NCBI GenBank assembly: GCA_900315705.1
Contig: ONAB01000021.1
Span: 1-64,000, forward strand
Length of the DNA stretch: 64,000 bases
Reading direction: 5' to 3'
DNA from: an uncultured Bacteroidales bacterium
GTDB lineage: Bacteria > Bacteroidota > Bacteroidia > Bacteroidales > WCHB1-69
Below the pieces are notes generated by a model. The model made no database searches and had not been told where the DNA came from. It saw only the letters and a program-made list of their open reading frames with translations. The position numbers and the translations under genes are program-made. The number at the start of each line of letters is the position of its first letter. Within the stretch, counting starts at the first letter, position 1. Below are positions 10,669 through 19,516 of this stretch, in pieces.

Positions 10669-11919
10669 CTAAAGCAGCACTTCCGGTCTTTCGGCCCACT
10701 TGTAGATCTGGTCGCCGATGCGCACCTGCGACTTGACGGGGATGGAGCAGACCACGCCCTTGCCAGCGGTGGTGGCAGGCTGGTAGTCCACGCGAATCTC
10801 CTCCACGGTGTCTTCATACACGCCCGTGGTGGCACCAATGATGAGGATTTGGTCGCCCACCGACAGTTCCTCCTCCTCCACCGTGACCTCCGCCACGGAG
10901 AGCTTGCGGAAGAAGTTGGTGATTTTGCCGATGCGCTGACGGTAATGGGTGGCCTGCGAACCGTAGCGGTCGGCCCACTCGCCGGCGGTGTGCCCAAGAT
11001 AGTAGCCACCCCAGAAGTCGCGGTTATAGACCGTGCGCAGCCGTTCGGTCCACTGCTCGGCCTTCTCTTTGCTGTACGTGCCCTCTTCTATGGCGGTCAC
11101 CGCCTCGTGGTAGCACTGCGTCACCACCTTCACATACTCGGGTGCGCGGCCACGACCCTCAATCTTGAGGATGGAGACCCCCGTCTTCACAATCAGGTCA
11201 AGATAGCCGATGGTGCAGAGGTCCTTGGGAGATAAGATATAGGGATTCTCGATTTTCAGTTCGAAGTCCTTGTCAACATCCTGCACCGTGAAAGCGCGGC
11301 GGCAGGGCTGATAACAAGCCCCGCGATTGGCAGGCGAGTTGTAGTTGTCAAGGCTCAGGTAGCACTGTCCCGACACGGCCATACAGAGCGCGCCGTGCAC
11401 AAAGATCTCCACCTTGACGAGTTCGCCCTTGGGTCCGCGGATGTCCTGCTCGCGGATGGCCGTGCAGATGTCGCGGATGTGCGACAGCTTGCACTCGCGG
11501 CCCAGCACCACCACGTCGGCAAATTGCGCGTAGTAGCGCACCGCCTCCACGTTAGTGACGTTGCATTGCGTGGAGAGGTGTATCTCCACCCCAATTTTAC
11601 GGGCATACTGGATGACTGCCATATCGGAGGCGATGATGGCCGTGACGCCACACGCCTTGGCCGTGTCAAGCAGCTGGTGCATCTTCTCTATCTCATCGTT
11701 GTAGATGATGGTGTTCACCGTCAGATAGCTGTTGACGTTATGCTCGCGGCAGAGTTCCGTCACCTTCGGAAGGTCCTCCACAGTGAAGTTCACCGCGGCA
11801 CGGGAGCGCATATTGAGCACGCCCACCCCGAAGTACACAGAACCGGCACCCGCCTGGATGGCGGCCATCAACGACTCGTACGAGCCGGCAGGGGACATTA
11901 TTTCGATAGGGGAAGACAA
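10669..11919 (-). CDS. U32 family peptidase / tRNA hydroxylation protein TrhP-like
   Basis: 416 residues with the U32 N-terminal signature (IEIMSPAGSYESL, then AGAGSVYFGVG) and the conserved core IFVHGALCMAVSGQCYLS with Cys-rich NRGACYQPCRR, typical of the YegQ/TrhP and RlhA group. E. coli members act with an iron-sulfur centre in prephenate-dependent hydroxylation of tRNA U34 or of 23S rRNA; classical peptidase activity is not demonstrated for most of the family. The frame opens with TTG at 11919; the first ATG (11898) would cut off the first beta strand (IEIM), so TTG is preferred. It begins 9 bases after the pseudouridine synthase stop and is in the same frame, so the two form an operon of RNA-modification genes. 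Which RNA is the substrate cannot be decided from sequence. Confidence 0.88.
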   Translation of the reverse strand: MSSPIEIMSPAGSYESLMAAIQAGAGSVYFGVGVLNMRSRAAVNFTVEDLPKVTELCREHNVNSYLTVNTIIYNDEIEKMHQLLDTAKACGVTAIIASDMAVIQYARKIGVEIHLSTQCNVTNVEAVRYYAQFADVVVLGRECKLSHIRDICTAIREQDIRGPKGELVKVEIFVHGALCMAVSGQCYLSLDNYNSPANRGACYQPCRRAFTVQDVDKDFELKIENPYILSPKDLCTIGYLDLIVKTGVSILKIEGRGRAPEYVKVVTQCYHEAVTAIEEGTYSKEKAEQWTERLRTVYNRDFWGGYYLGHTAGEWADRYGSQATHYRQRIGKITNFFRKLSVAEVTVEEEELSVGDQILIIGATTGVYEDTVEEIRVDYQPATTAGKGVVCSIPVKSQVRIGDQIYKWAERPEVLL

Positions 11920-11928
11920 GGGGTGATA

Positions 11929-13077
11929 TTATTCCTGGTTTTCGGTTTTTTGCGGGTTTTTGGATAGCATTTTCAGGAAGGCAACCTCCTTTTTGGTGAG
12001 GAAGCGCCATTGGCCGCGCGGCAGGTCCTTCTTGGTGAGGCCGGCAAAGACCACACGGTCGAGTTTGACCACCTCATAGCCCAGAAACTCGAACATACGG
12101 CGCACGATGCGGTTCTTGCCGGAGTGGATGGTGATGCCCACGTGCTGGCGCGAATCGTCCACATACTCCACCTCATCGGGAATGATGACGCCGTCGTTGA
12201 GCTCAAGGCCATTGCGAAGGGCAGCCATATCGATGTTGGCGAAGTTCTTGTCGAGTTCCACGTAATAGGTCTTCTCAATCTGGGAAGAGGGATGGGTGAG
12301 TTTCTTGGTCAGGTCGCCGTCGTTGGTGAAGAGCAGCAAACCGGTGGTGTCGCGGTCGAGGCGGCCTACGGGATAGATGCGTTCTTCGCAGGCGTCGCGC
12401 ACCAGCTGCATCACGTTGGCGCGGTCGCGCTCGTCGTCGGTAGTGGTGATGTAGTCTTTGGGCTTGTTGAGCAGCACATAGACAGGTTTTTCGCGCTGCA
12501 GCACCTTGTCGCCGTAGCGCACCTCATCGGTGGGCATCACCTTGTGGCCCATCTCGGTCACCACCTCGCCGTTGACGGTGATGGCACCGGAGGCGATGAG
12601 CACGTCGGCATCGCGGCGCGAGCAGATGCCGGCATTGGCAATGTATTTGTTAAGGCGGACAGGACCGTGCTGTTCTTCAAACTCCAAGGAGAGAATTCTT
12701 TGCTTTTGCGGACTGTAACGACCCTCTTTTCGGCGGCGGTTGACGATTTCGGTCAGAATCTCCGACTCGGCCGTCACGTCGCGGCGACGGGGTTTCTTGT
12801 CATCCTCAAAACGGCGTTTGCCGCCCTTGAAGTCTTTCTTGCCCTTACGGTCGTCATACGACCTCTTCTTATCACCCTTGAAGGAGCGTTTGGGGCGGAA
12901 ACCATCCTCTTCATCGTCATCAAAACGGCGTTTCGGACGACTGGATTTGTCGAAAGAGCGCTTGGATTTGGTAAAATTACGGTTGTCGTCATCACGACGG
13001 GAAGGACGGCGGTCTCTCGGTTTTCTCTCCGAGTAAGAGTCGTCGTCAAAATTGTCTTTGTTGAATTTTCTTTCCAT
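11929..13077 (-). CDS. rRNA pseudouridine synthase (RsuA/RluB family) with charged N-terminal extension
   Basis: 382 residues. The first ~125 residues are a low-complexity tail rich in Arg, Lys, Asp and Phe (repeats such as RKSYDD, KRRFEDD), likely disordered and RNA-binding. An S4 domain follows (VRLNKYIANAGICSRRDADV), then the catalytic domain with the family motif GRLDRDTTGLLLFTNDGDL, whose Asp is the nucleophile. The closest known group is RluB/RluE/RluF/RsuA, which isomerise single uridines in rRNA; the exact target is not predictable here. Similar charged tails occur in other Bacteroidota members. The ATG at 13077 lies 36 bases downstream of a -7 element, and the U32 gene follows at 9 bases. 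Confidence 0.92.
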   Translation of the reverse strand: MERKFNKDNFDDDSYSERKPRDRRPSRRDDDNRNFTKSKRSFDKSSRPKRRFDDDEEDGFRPKRSFKGDKKRSYDDRKGKKDFKGGKRRFEDDKKPRRRDVTAESEILTEIVNRRRKEGRYSPQKQRILSLEFEEQHGPVRLNKYIANAGICSRRDADVLIASGAITVNGEVVTEMGHKVMPTDEVRYGDKVLQREKPVYVLLNKPKDYITTTDDERDRANVMQLVRDACEERIYPVGRLDRDTTGLLLFTNDGDLTKKLTHPSSQIEKTYYVELDKNFANIDMAALRNGLELNDGVIIPDEVEYVDDSRQHVGITIHSGKNRIVRRMFEFLGYEVVKLDRVVFAGLTKKDLPRGQWRFLTKKEVAFLKMLSKNPQKTENQE

Positions 13078-13112
13078 TGAAGGAGTTATTGCGATGTTTT
13101 ATAAAACGGCTG

Positions 13113-13120
13113 CAAAAATA
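13113..13120 (-). promoter_or_regulatory. -7 promoter element TATTTTTG
   Basis: The minus strand reads TATTTTTGCAGCC in the 51-base gap after dxs, 35 bases before the ATG of the pseudouridine synthase. It fits TAnnTTTG and defines the start of the pseudouridine synthase-U32 operon. I see no good -33 TTTG. Confidence 0.6.
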
Positions 13121-13128
13121 CAAAATAA

Positions 13129-15021
13129 TCAATCATATATCCCCCGAATCTTCCCCATCACACTCTCCACGTCAAATCCCACTTCGCGGTAGATGTTCGG
13201 GATATCGCCCTGGGCGATAAAGCGGTCGGGAATGGCGATATGGTGCAGTTGGTTTTGCAACCCATTGTCTTCCAGAAACTCGGCCACGGCGGAGAAGAGT
13301 CCGCCCTTTTCGGTGCCATCCTCCACGGTGAGCCACACGGGATATTGCGCAGCCAGGGAGCGCAGCAACTCCTCGTCAAGGGGCTTGAGGAAGCGCACAT
13401 CCACGTGTCCGGGGCGGATGTTTTCAGCCTGCAGACTGTCGAGGGCTTTAGCCACGTTGTTGCCAAGGGGTCCGAGCGAGAGCACCAGCACGCGCTCGCC
13501 CTCACGCAGCACACGGCCCTTGCCGATGGGCAGGTCCTGGGGCTCGTTGCGCCAGTCCACCAGCACGCCCCTGCCGCGGGGATAGCGCACCACGAAGGGC
13601 AGGCCACCCTGCTGGGCGTTGTGGTAGGCGGTCATCATCATATTGCGCAGTTCGTGCTCATTGAGCGGGGAGGCGATGATCAAGTTGGGCACGGCACGCA
13701 GGAAGGCCAGGTCGTAGGCCCCCTGGTGGGTGGCGCCGTCCTCCCCTACCAAACCGGCCCTGTCGATGCAGAAGATGACCGGCAGTTTCTGCAGGGCCAC
13801 GTCGTGAATCACTTGGTCGTAGCCACGCTGCAGGAACGAGGAGTAGATGTTGCAGAAAGGAATGTAACCCTCTGCGGCCAAACCTGCCGCAAAGGTCACA
13901 GCGTGCTGCTCGGCGATGCCCACGTCGAAGACACGCTCGGGGAACACCTCGTCCATTATGGTCAGCGAACAACCCGTGGCCATCGCCGGGGTGATGCCCA
14001 CCACCTTCTCGTCCTCACGGGCTATCTCAAGGATGGTGTGGCCGAACACATCCTGATACTTCGGCGGCATACCCTCCGTGTCGGGCTGGATAATCTGGCC
14101 CGTGTCGGGATTGAACTTGCCGGGCGCGTGGTAGGCCGTTTGGTGCTGCTCGGCCATCTCCAGACCCTTGCCCTTCACCGTGAGCACGTGGAAGAGCTTG
14201 AGACCGGGTAACTTCTTCAGACCACGCAAGGTCTTCACCAACGAGATCACATCGTGCCCGTCGGCGGGACCGAAATAGCGGTAGCCCAGTCCCTGAAACA
14301 GGTTGCTGCCGCCCAAGAGGTAGCCCTTCATCCCGTTGCCTAACTTGCTGAAGAAATTGGTGATCTTGTTGGATTTATTCGTCTTGAATGTGAATAGGTT
14401 CCACATCCTGTTCTTGAACCGGTTGTAGGCCGGGGAGGTGGTAATGGAGAGCAGATACTTGCTCATCGCCCCGGTACTCTGGTCGATAGATATCTTGTTG
14501 TCGTTGAGTATCAACAACATATTAACATCGCGATAGGAGGCTTGGTTCATTGCCTCGAAGGCCATACCGCCGCCGATGGCGCCGTCGCCGATGACCGCGA
14601 TGTGATTGCGCTTGTCGTTGCCCTCCATCTTGGCGGCCATCGCCATACCGAGCACAGCGGAGATGGAGGTGGAGGAGTGCCCTGTGCCAAAGGCGTCGTA
14701 CTCGCTCTCCTCGCGGCGCGGGAAGCCGCTGATACCACCGTAGCAACGGTTGGTGGCAAACTCCTCCTTGCGCCCCGTCAGTATCTTGTGCGCGTAGGCC
14801 TGGTGACCCACGTCCCACACCAAGCGGTCGTCGGGAGTGTTGAACACATAATGCAGGGCCACGGTAAGCTCCACCACACCCAAACTCGACCCGAGATGGC
14901 CGGGATGTTTAGCCGTCTGCTCAATGATGAACTGGCGCAACTCATCGCACAGCTGCGGCAACTTGTCGAGCGGCAACTTGCGCAAATCTTCGGGGGTTTT
15001 GATGGTGTCAAGGTATCGCAT
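13129..15021 (-). CDS. dxs: 1-deoxy-D-xylulose-5-phosphate synthase
   Basis: 630 residues when started at ATG 15021, which lies two bases after the stop of the glycosyltransferase gene; the frame remains open 20 codons further upstream, but that would overlap the neighbour's end. DXS condenses pyruvate and glyceraldehyde 3-phosphate with thiamine diphosphate, the first step of the MEP isoprenoid pathway in the cytoplasm. The ThDP motif is GDG (145-147) with NDN (173-175). The catalytic-domain motif DVGIAEQHAVTFAAGLA and the transketolase C-terminal domain are present. Length is normal for the family. It is the last gene of the greA-HIT-tktN-lptF/G-GT4-dxs run; the isoprenoid product could feed undecaprenyl carrier needed by envelope glycosyl transfer nearby. 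Confidence 0.97.
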   Translation of the reverse strand: MRYLDTIKTPEDLRKLPLDKLPQLCDELRQFIIEQTAKHPGHLGSSLGVVELTVALHYVFNTPDDRLVWDVGHQAYAHKILTGRKEEFATNRCYGGISGFPRREESEYDAFGTGHSSTSISAVLGMAMAAKMEGNDKRNHIAVIGDGAIGGGMAFEAMNQASYRDVNMLLILNDNKISIDQSTGAMSKYLLSITTSPAYNRFKNRMWNLFTFKTNKSNKITNFFSKLGNGMKGYLLGGSNLFQGLGYRYFGPADGHDVISLVKTLRGLKKLPGLKLFHVLTVKGKGLEMAEQHQTAYHAPGKFNPDTGQIIQPDTEGMPPKYQDVFGHTILEIAREDEKVVGITPAMATGCSLTIMDEVFPERVFDVGIAEQHAVTFAAGLAAEGYIPFCNIYSSFLQRGYDQVIHDVALQKLPVIFCIDRAGLVGEDGATHQGAYDLAFLRAVPNLIIASPLNEHELRNMMMTAYHNAQQGGLPFVVRYPRGRGVLVDWRNEPQDLPIGKGRVLREGERVLVLSLGPLGNNVAKALDSLQAENIRPGHVDVRFLKPLDEELLRSLAAQYPVWLTVEDGTEKGGLFSAVAEFLEDNGLQNQLHHIAIPDRFIAQGDIPNIYREVGFDVESVMGKIRGIYD

Positions 15022-15023
15022 AG

Positions 15024-16232
15024 CTATACAGTCATTATTTTTTGATAAAAATCCACCATCTTTTGGGTGATAATGCCGCAATCGTGCTTCACAGAGATGA
15101 GGTCGCGGGCATTTTCGCCGATGATGGTGCAGATATCAGGCGTGACGATACATTTGTCGATAACGGCAAGGAATTCCTCCGGCGTGTTGGCGATGAAAAG
15201 GTGCTTGCCGTTTTCCACAGCGAGACCTTCCGCCCCCACGCTGGTGGTGATGACCACCTTGCCCAATGCCATCGCCTCCACAATCTTGACGCGGATGCCG
15301 CTGCCGGAGAGCAAGGGCACCACCATCAGGTCGTGTTCCAGCATAAACTCGTTGGCCGAAGGCACCGCGCCCACCACGTTGACATTCGCATCGTGGCGCT
15401 GGCTGATACTTTCGGGAATGCTGCGCCCTGCCAAGGTGAAAGTCAGGGTGGGATGTTTCTCGTGAATGGTCGGCCACACCTCGTCCAAAAACCACTCGAT
15501 GCCCTCCACGTTGGGCGACCAGTTCATACTGCCGATATGGAACAGCGTGGGCTCGTCGGAGGGAATGTAGTCGTCCTCTACCTCATAGTCGTCCATATTG
15601 ATGCCGAAAGGAATCACTGTGCCCGGCACCGTGGGGGCCAGGGTCTTGAAGTATGTGAAATCCGGTTCCGAGATGGTCATATAGCCGTCCACCTGGTTGA
15701 GGATGGTCTCTTCCACGCGGCGAAGCTGCCGTGCGTTGGTGCTGTAGATGAACTTGCGGAAAGGATTGCGCTCGTTGTCCGACAACCGCTCCCATATCTG
15801 GTGCTCGATGTTGTGCATCCGCATCACAATCTTCGCCTTGGAGTGCTTGCGCACCACAGGAATGTAGGGCGACATATAGATGGACTCGATATGGACGATG
15901 TCGAAATGCTCGGATTCGAGCACTTGCGCCAGTTTGGCGGCCATTTCTTTGGAATAGAAACGGTTGATTTGATAGGATTGGCGGCGGAAGGTACATTTCA
16001 GCGCCTCTCTCACGTCAGGTGTCGTGTCGATAAATTGCGACTCAAAGCGGGTTTGTCGAAGGTATTCCACCGGGAAGGCCTCCATTTTGACGGGATGTTT
16101 GGGCGTTTCCACAGCAAGCACCTTCACATCCTGGCCGCCATTGAGCAGGCCCTGGGTGATATTGTGCATCGCGATGCAGCCGCCATCCACTTGCGGCAAG
16201 GGCGGTTTATGACACAGTTGGAGTATCTTCAT
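15024..16232 (-). CDS. Group 4 glycosyltransferase (GT-B fold)
   Basis: 402 residues from ATG 16232 (MKILQLCHKPPLP); the first 26 bases overlap the end of the permease gene. The N-terminal domain shows the donor-site glycine stretch VDGGCIAMHNI, and residues about 25-190 resemble glycosyltransferase-4 N-terminal domains. The C-terminal half has the GT1-type nucleotide-sugar site: SGSGIRVKIVEAMALGKVVI, containing the E-x7-type Glu that contacts the donor. It likely transfers a sugar from an activated donor to a lipid- or protein-linked acceptor at the inner face of the membrane; donor and acceptor cannot be told. Its place next to an LptF/G-type permease suggests a role in LPS or another surface glycan. 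Confidence 0.9.
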   Translation of the reverse strand: MKILQLCHKPPLPQVDGGCIAMHNITQGLLNGGQDVKVLAVETPKHPVKMEAFPVEYLRQTRFESQFIDTTPDVREALKCTFRRQSYQINRFYSKEMAAKLAQVLESEHFDIVHIESIYMSPYIPVVRKHSKAKIVMRMHNIEHQIWERLSDNERNPFRKFIYSTNARQLRRVEETILNQVDGYMTISEPDFTYFKTLAPTVPGTVIPFGINMDDYEVEDDYIPSDEPTLFHIGSMNWSPNVEGIEWFLDEVWPTIHEKHPTLTFTLAGRSIPESISQRHDANVNVVGAVPSANEFMLEHDLMVVPLLSGSGIRVKIVEAMALGKVVITTSVGAEGLAVENGKHLFIANTPEEFLAVIDKCIVTPDICTIIGENARDLISVKHDCGIITQKMVDFYQKIMTV

Positions 16233-17673
16233 TGCGTTTTCGGGCAAAAGGTTTGAATTTTTTGAATCTGTCAAGGAATTTGGAATAAGTATCCGGGGAG
16301 AGCACCGCCGAATCTGTGGTGGCGTGGTAGGTCAGGAAAACACAGATGGGCAACAGCAGGAACGAGGAGAAGAACATCCCGAACCAGACGGGCCAGACAC
16401 TGCTTTTCGCAATCTTCTCGCCCGTGATGGAAAGGGCAAAGTAGAGTGTGAAGAACACCACCGTGATCACCAGAGGCACCCCGATGCCGCCCTTCCGGAT
16501 GATGGAACCCAACGGGGCACCGATGAAGAAGAACAACACACAGGCCAGTGCCAGGGAGAACTTGCGGAAAAACTCAATCTGGTAGCCCCACATATAGCGG
16601 GTGCGGAACTCCTGGTCCTGGTACGAGAAGCGCACCGAATAGACAAAGGAGCGGGAGGCGTTGTTGGCGTAGGTGAAAATCCGGTAAGCCTGGTCCTCCG
16701 GCATCTGCCTCAGGTCACACTTGACCGATCGCTTCAAGGTGTCGAAATAGTGGCCATCGTTTTTCACAAAAAGGTTAAAATAGTAGAGGTTTGCGAAAAA
16801 GACATCGGAGGCGGCGTGCGCCAGCTCCGTGATTTCCGATTTCATCGTGTCGATACGTTCATTCAATTGCTGAATACTCATTGCCGTGGAGTGGCCTTCA
16901 TAGAAACTTTCATCCACTTGGCTGATGGAGAAGTCGGACATATCGAAACGCTTGTACTGCCTGTCAAAGGTGGAGCGGGTGAGCGGATAGCGGCTCGGAG
17001 CACCACCCCGGGCGCTGGTATTCTCGTCCCAGGTAGAACCATCGTGCAGCGTGAACACCAGATACTTCTTGTCAGGAGTGACGCGCATCGTACCAGTCTT
17101 GGCATAGGTGACAGAGGTGTTGCCCATCCGTCGCGAGTGGTCGTAAATCATCACGTCCTTCACGGTCTCGCCATCGGGCATCTTCTTGCCCACCCGGATC
17201 GAATAGTTGTCGAATCCGCCATAGAAAACCCCCTCTTCGATGTTGAGGGCGGGCTTCTGCTCTTGGATGTCAAACAGCAGCATCCGCAACTTGACGGTGG
17301 CCTTGGGGATGATGTCATTGGAAAACTCGAAGGCGATGATGGCAATCAGAACCGAGAGGAAAAAAAGAGGCTGCATCATCTTCCGTACGGAGATGCCAGC
17401 CGACTTGAGCGCCACAATCTCGTAGCGCTCACCCATATTGCCAAACGTCATCAGCGACGCCAACAGCACCGCCAGTGGAAATGCCATTGAGGTCAGCGTG
17501 ATGGAGGCATAAAACATCAGCTTTAGAAGCACAGAGATTTCAAGCCCTTTGCCTACCAGTTCATCCACCCATTTCCATAAAAACTGCATCAGCAGCACAA
17601 ACAGGGCTACGAAAAAGGTCAGGACAAAGGGCCCGAGGAAGTTTTTACAAAGGTACCTGTTGATGATTTTCAC
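16207..17673 (-). CDS. LptF/LptG (YjgP/YjgQ) family permease
   Basis: 488 residues. Three N-terminal membrane helices (starting near residue 13, 52 and 100), a ~220-residue periplasmic beta-jellyroll region, and three C-terminal helices (about 370-450) match the LptF/LptG pattern. The motif LLASLMTFGNMGERYEIVAL near the second helix is the coupling segment that meets the LptB ATPase. With LptB2 and the partner subunit, this protein extracts LPS from the inner membrane and passes it to the periplasmic bridge. The size is larger than E. coli LptF/G (about 360 residues) because of an enlarged periplasmic part, as in other Bacteroidota. Only one of the two permease genes is in the window. It overlaps the glycosyltransferase gene by 26 bases. 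Confidence 0.9.
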   Translation of the reverse strand: MKIINRYLCKNFLGPFVLTFFVALFVLLMQFLWKWVDELVGKGLEISVLLKLMFYASITLTSMAFPLAVLLASLMTFGNMGERYEIVALKSAGISVRKMMQPLFFLSVLIAIIAFEFSNDIIPKATVKLRMLLFDIQEQKPALNIEEGVFYGGFDNYSIRVGKKMPDGETVKDVMIYDHSRRMGNTSVTYAKTGTMRVTPDKKYLVFTLHDGSTWDENTSARGGAPSRYPLTRSTFDRQYKRFDMSDFSISQVDESFYEGHSTAMSIQQLNERIDTMKSEITELAHAASDVFFANLYYFNLFVKNDGHYFDTLKRSVKCDLRQMPEDQAYRIFTYANNASRSFVYSVRFSYQDQEFRTRYMWGYQIEFFRKFSLALACVLFFFIGAPLGSIIRKGGIGVPLVITVVFFTLYFALSITGEKIAKSSVWPVWFGMFFSSFLLLPICVFLTYHATTDSAVLSPDTYSKFLDRFKKFKPFARKRNEDTPTVS

Positions 17674-17685
17674 GGTGAGGTACCA

Positions 17686-18528
17686 TTAGTAATCGCCGAG
17701 GGTGACGGGCAGTTGGGCGAGAGCCGCCGCGGCCTGTTCGTCGTTGGGCGCGCTGCCGTGCCACTTGTGCGTACCCATCATAAAGTCCACGCCCATACCC
17801 ATTTCGGTCTTCATCAAGATGGCGACCGGCTTGCCGTTCTTGGCAATGGTCTTGGCGAGGGTGAGGGTTTGCGTGCACTTTTTGACATCGTTGCCGTCCA
17901 TTTCAAGCACCATCCAGCCGAAGGCCTCGAATTTGGCGCGCAATTTGCCCAAACTGAGGACGGAGTCGGTGGGGCCGTCAATCTGCTTGCCGTTGTAGTC
18001 CACGGTCAGGATGAGGTTGTCCACCTTCTTGGCGCCGGCAAACATCAGGGCTTCCCAAATCTGGCCCTCTTGCAACTCACCGTCGCCGGTAAGCACATAG
18101 ACAAGATGGGGGTCCTGGTTGGCCTTCTTGGCCAGGGCAGCGCCGATAGCCACGGAGACGCCCTGTCCGAGGGAACCGGAAGCCACGCGGATGCCGGGAA
18201 GGCCCTCCACGGGCGTGGGATGCCCTTGCAGGCGGGTGTGCAGCTTGCGGAAGGTGCCCAGTTCCTCCACGGGGAAATAGCCCCTGCGGGCCATCACACT
18301 GTACAAAACAGGGGAAATGTGCCCGTTAGACAGGAAGAACATATCCTCGCCAGTGCCCTCACGGGTGAACTTGGCCGGGTCAATGTCCATAATCTGGAAA
18401 AAGAGGGTGGTCAAAAAGTCGGCGCAGCCAAGCGAACCGCCGGGGTGTCCCGACTTGGCCCCGTGCACCATACGGATAATGTCGCGGCGCACCTGGGCGG
18501 CAATGTTTTGTAACTCTTTTGTATCCAT
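17686..18528 (-). CDS. Transketolase, N-terminal subunit
   Basis: 280 residues, covering only the ThDP-pyrophosphate domain: substrate-site SGHPGGSLGCADFL at about 26-39, ThDP motif GDGELQEGQIWEA beginning at residue 148, and DYNGKQIDGPTDS near 178. Split transketolases of this kind work with a separate C-terminal subunit that carries the pyrimidine-binding and C-terminal domains; together they move two-carbon units in the non-oxidative pentose phosphate pathway. Here the usual neighbour, the C-terminal subunit, is not in the operon: the next gene is the LptF/G-type permease 12 bases downstream. The protein ends in a normal position for the N half, so this is not a truncation. Confidence 0.93.
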   Translation of the reverse strand: MDTKELQNIAAQVRRDIIRMVHGAKSGHPGGSLGCADFLTTLFFQIMDIDPAKFTREGTGEDMFFLSNGHISPVLYSVMARRGYFPVEELGTFRKLHTRLQGHPTPVEGLPGIRVASGSLGQGVSVAIGAALAKKANQDPHLVYVLTGDGELQEGQIWEALMFAGAKKVDNLILTVDYNGKQIDGPTDSVLSLGKLRAKFEAFGWMVLEMDGNDVKKCTQTLTLAKTIAKNGKPVAILMKTEMGMGVDFMMGTHKWHGSAPNDEQAAAALAQLPVTLGDY

Positions 18529-18549
18529 AATATACAGGTTTTAAAATGA

Positions 18550-18951
18550 TTACAGCTCTATAGCCGCCGCGATGGAACTGGCGATGGAACGGAACTCCTC
18601 GTCGGTGAGTTTCACCCGCTCCGCCTTGAAGTTGAGATCGCCGACCCCATTAATGGGCACCAGATGAATGTGGTTGTGCGGCACATCAATGCCGATCACC
18701 GCCACGCCAACCCGGTTGCAGGGGATGGCCTTCTTGATGCCGATGGCCACCTTTTTGGCAAAGACCATCATCTGGCCCAGCAACTCGTCGGGCAGGTCGA
18801 AGATATAGTCGTTCTGGAGCTTGGTGATCACCAGCACGTGCCCCTTGGCAATGGGGGAAATGTCCAGAAACGCGAAGAATTTCTCGTCTTCGGCCACCTT
18901 ATAGCAAGGTATCTCTCCTTTTACAATTTTGGTAAAAATAGTGTCTTCCAT
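18550..18951 (-). CDS. HIT family nucleotide hydrolase (Hint-like)
   Basis: 133 residues from ATG 18951 (MEDTIFTKIVKGEIPCYKV). The frame is open upstream but only into the greA end; MEDTIF is the conserved family start. The histidine triad HNHIHL is at residues 92-97. HIT proteins hydrolyse AMP-N or dinucleotide substrates such as adenosine phosphoramidates; the physiological substrate in this group is not established. The length and the D-I-F-C-K-I-type start fit the Hint branch. It lies 13 bases after greA and 21 bases before the transketolase subunit, in one run of leftward genes; greA next to a HIT gene is common in Bacteroidota. Confidence 0.95.
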   Translation of the reverse strand: MEDTIFTKIVKGEIPCYKVAEDEKFFAFLDISPIAKGHVLVITKLQNDYIFDLPDELLGQMMVFAKKVAIGIKKAIPCNRVGVAVIGIDVPHNHIHLVPINGVGDLNFKAERVKLTDEEFRSIASSIAAAIEL

Positions 18952-18964
18952 TGTTGTCAAGGTT

Positions 18965-19438
18965 TTAGCGTGAAACATCAAGGATTTCAAACTCCAGGAC
19001 ACCGGCAGGGGCATTCACGGTCACCACATCGCCTTTCGACTTGCCGATAAGGGCTTTGGCGATAGGGCTGGACACAGAGATCTTGCCGGCGCGCACGTCC
19101 AGTTCGGACTCCTGCACGATGGTATAAGTCATCACGGCATTGTTCTTGGTGTTGCGAATCTTCACGATGGAATAGATGAGCACCTTGGAAACATCAATCT
19201 TCGACTCGTCGAGCACGCGGGCGTGGGCGATGAGGTTGCGCAGGTTGGCGATTTTCATCTCCAAAAGACCCTGGGCCTCCTTCGCGGCATCGTACTCGGC
19301 ATTCTCCGACAAATCACCCTTGTCGCGGGCGTCGGCAATAGCCTGTGTCACTCTCGGACGCTCAACCGACTCCAATTGATGCAATTGCTCCTTCAGGTCA
19401 TCCAGACCTTTCTGTGAATAATACTTAACGTCTTCCAT
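18965..19438 (-). CDS. greA: Transcription elongation factor GreA
   Basis: 157 residues from ATG 19438 (MEDVKYYSQKGLDDLKEQL). The N-terminal coiled coil carries the basic/acidic tip with DARDKGDLSENAEYDAAKEA, the GreA signature whose two acidic residues coordinate the Mg used for cleavage of backtracked RNA. The C-terminal FKBP-like domain ends in VSSPIAKALIGKSKGDVVTV, also typical. GreA binds RNA polymerase and rescues stalled complexes. It is the first gene of the cluster that continues with HIT, tktN, the permease, GT4 and dxs. A strong hairpin terminator lies directly upstream, so greA should have its own start, but I see no good TAnnTTTG element in the short gap. Confidence 0.97.
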   Translation of the reverse strand: MEDVKYYSQKGLDDLKEQLHQLESVERPRVTQAIADARDKGDLSENAEYDAAKEAQGLLEMKIANLRNLIAHARVLDESKIDVSKVLIYSIVKIRNTKNNAVMTYTIVQESELDVRAGKISVSSPIAKALIGKSKGDVVTVNAPAGVLEFEILDVSR

Positions 19439-19461
19439 TTTTGTGTTTTTAATACATAAAA

Positions 19462-19490
19462 TAGAAGAGACTTGTTTCAAGTCTCTTCTA
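19462..19490 (-). terminator. Intrinsic terminator after the PorV/PorQ gene
   Basis: A perfect 13-bp inverted repeat (19462-19474 with 19478-19490, 3-base loop; core AGAAGAGACTTG) lies 27 bases after the stop of the PorV/PorQ-family gene. On the minus strand it is followed by a T-rich tail (TTTTATGTATT). It should close the TonB receptor operon and separate it from greA. Confidence 0.85.
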
Positions 19491-19516
19491 CTATAACAAT
19501 TAGGATTTATGTTCTA

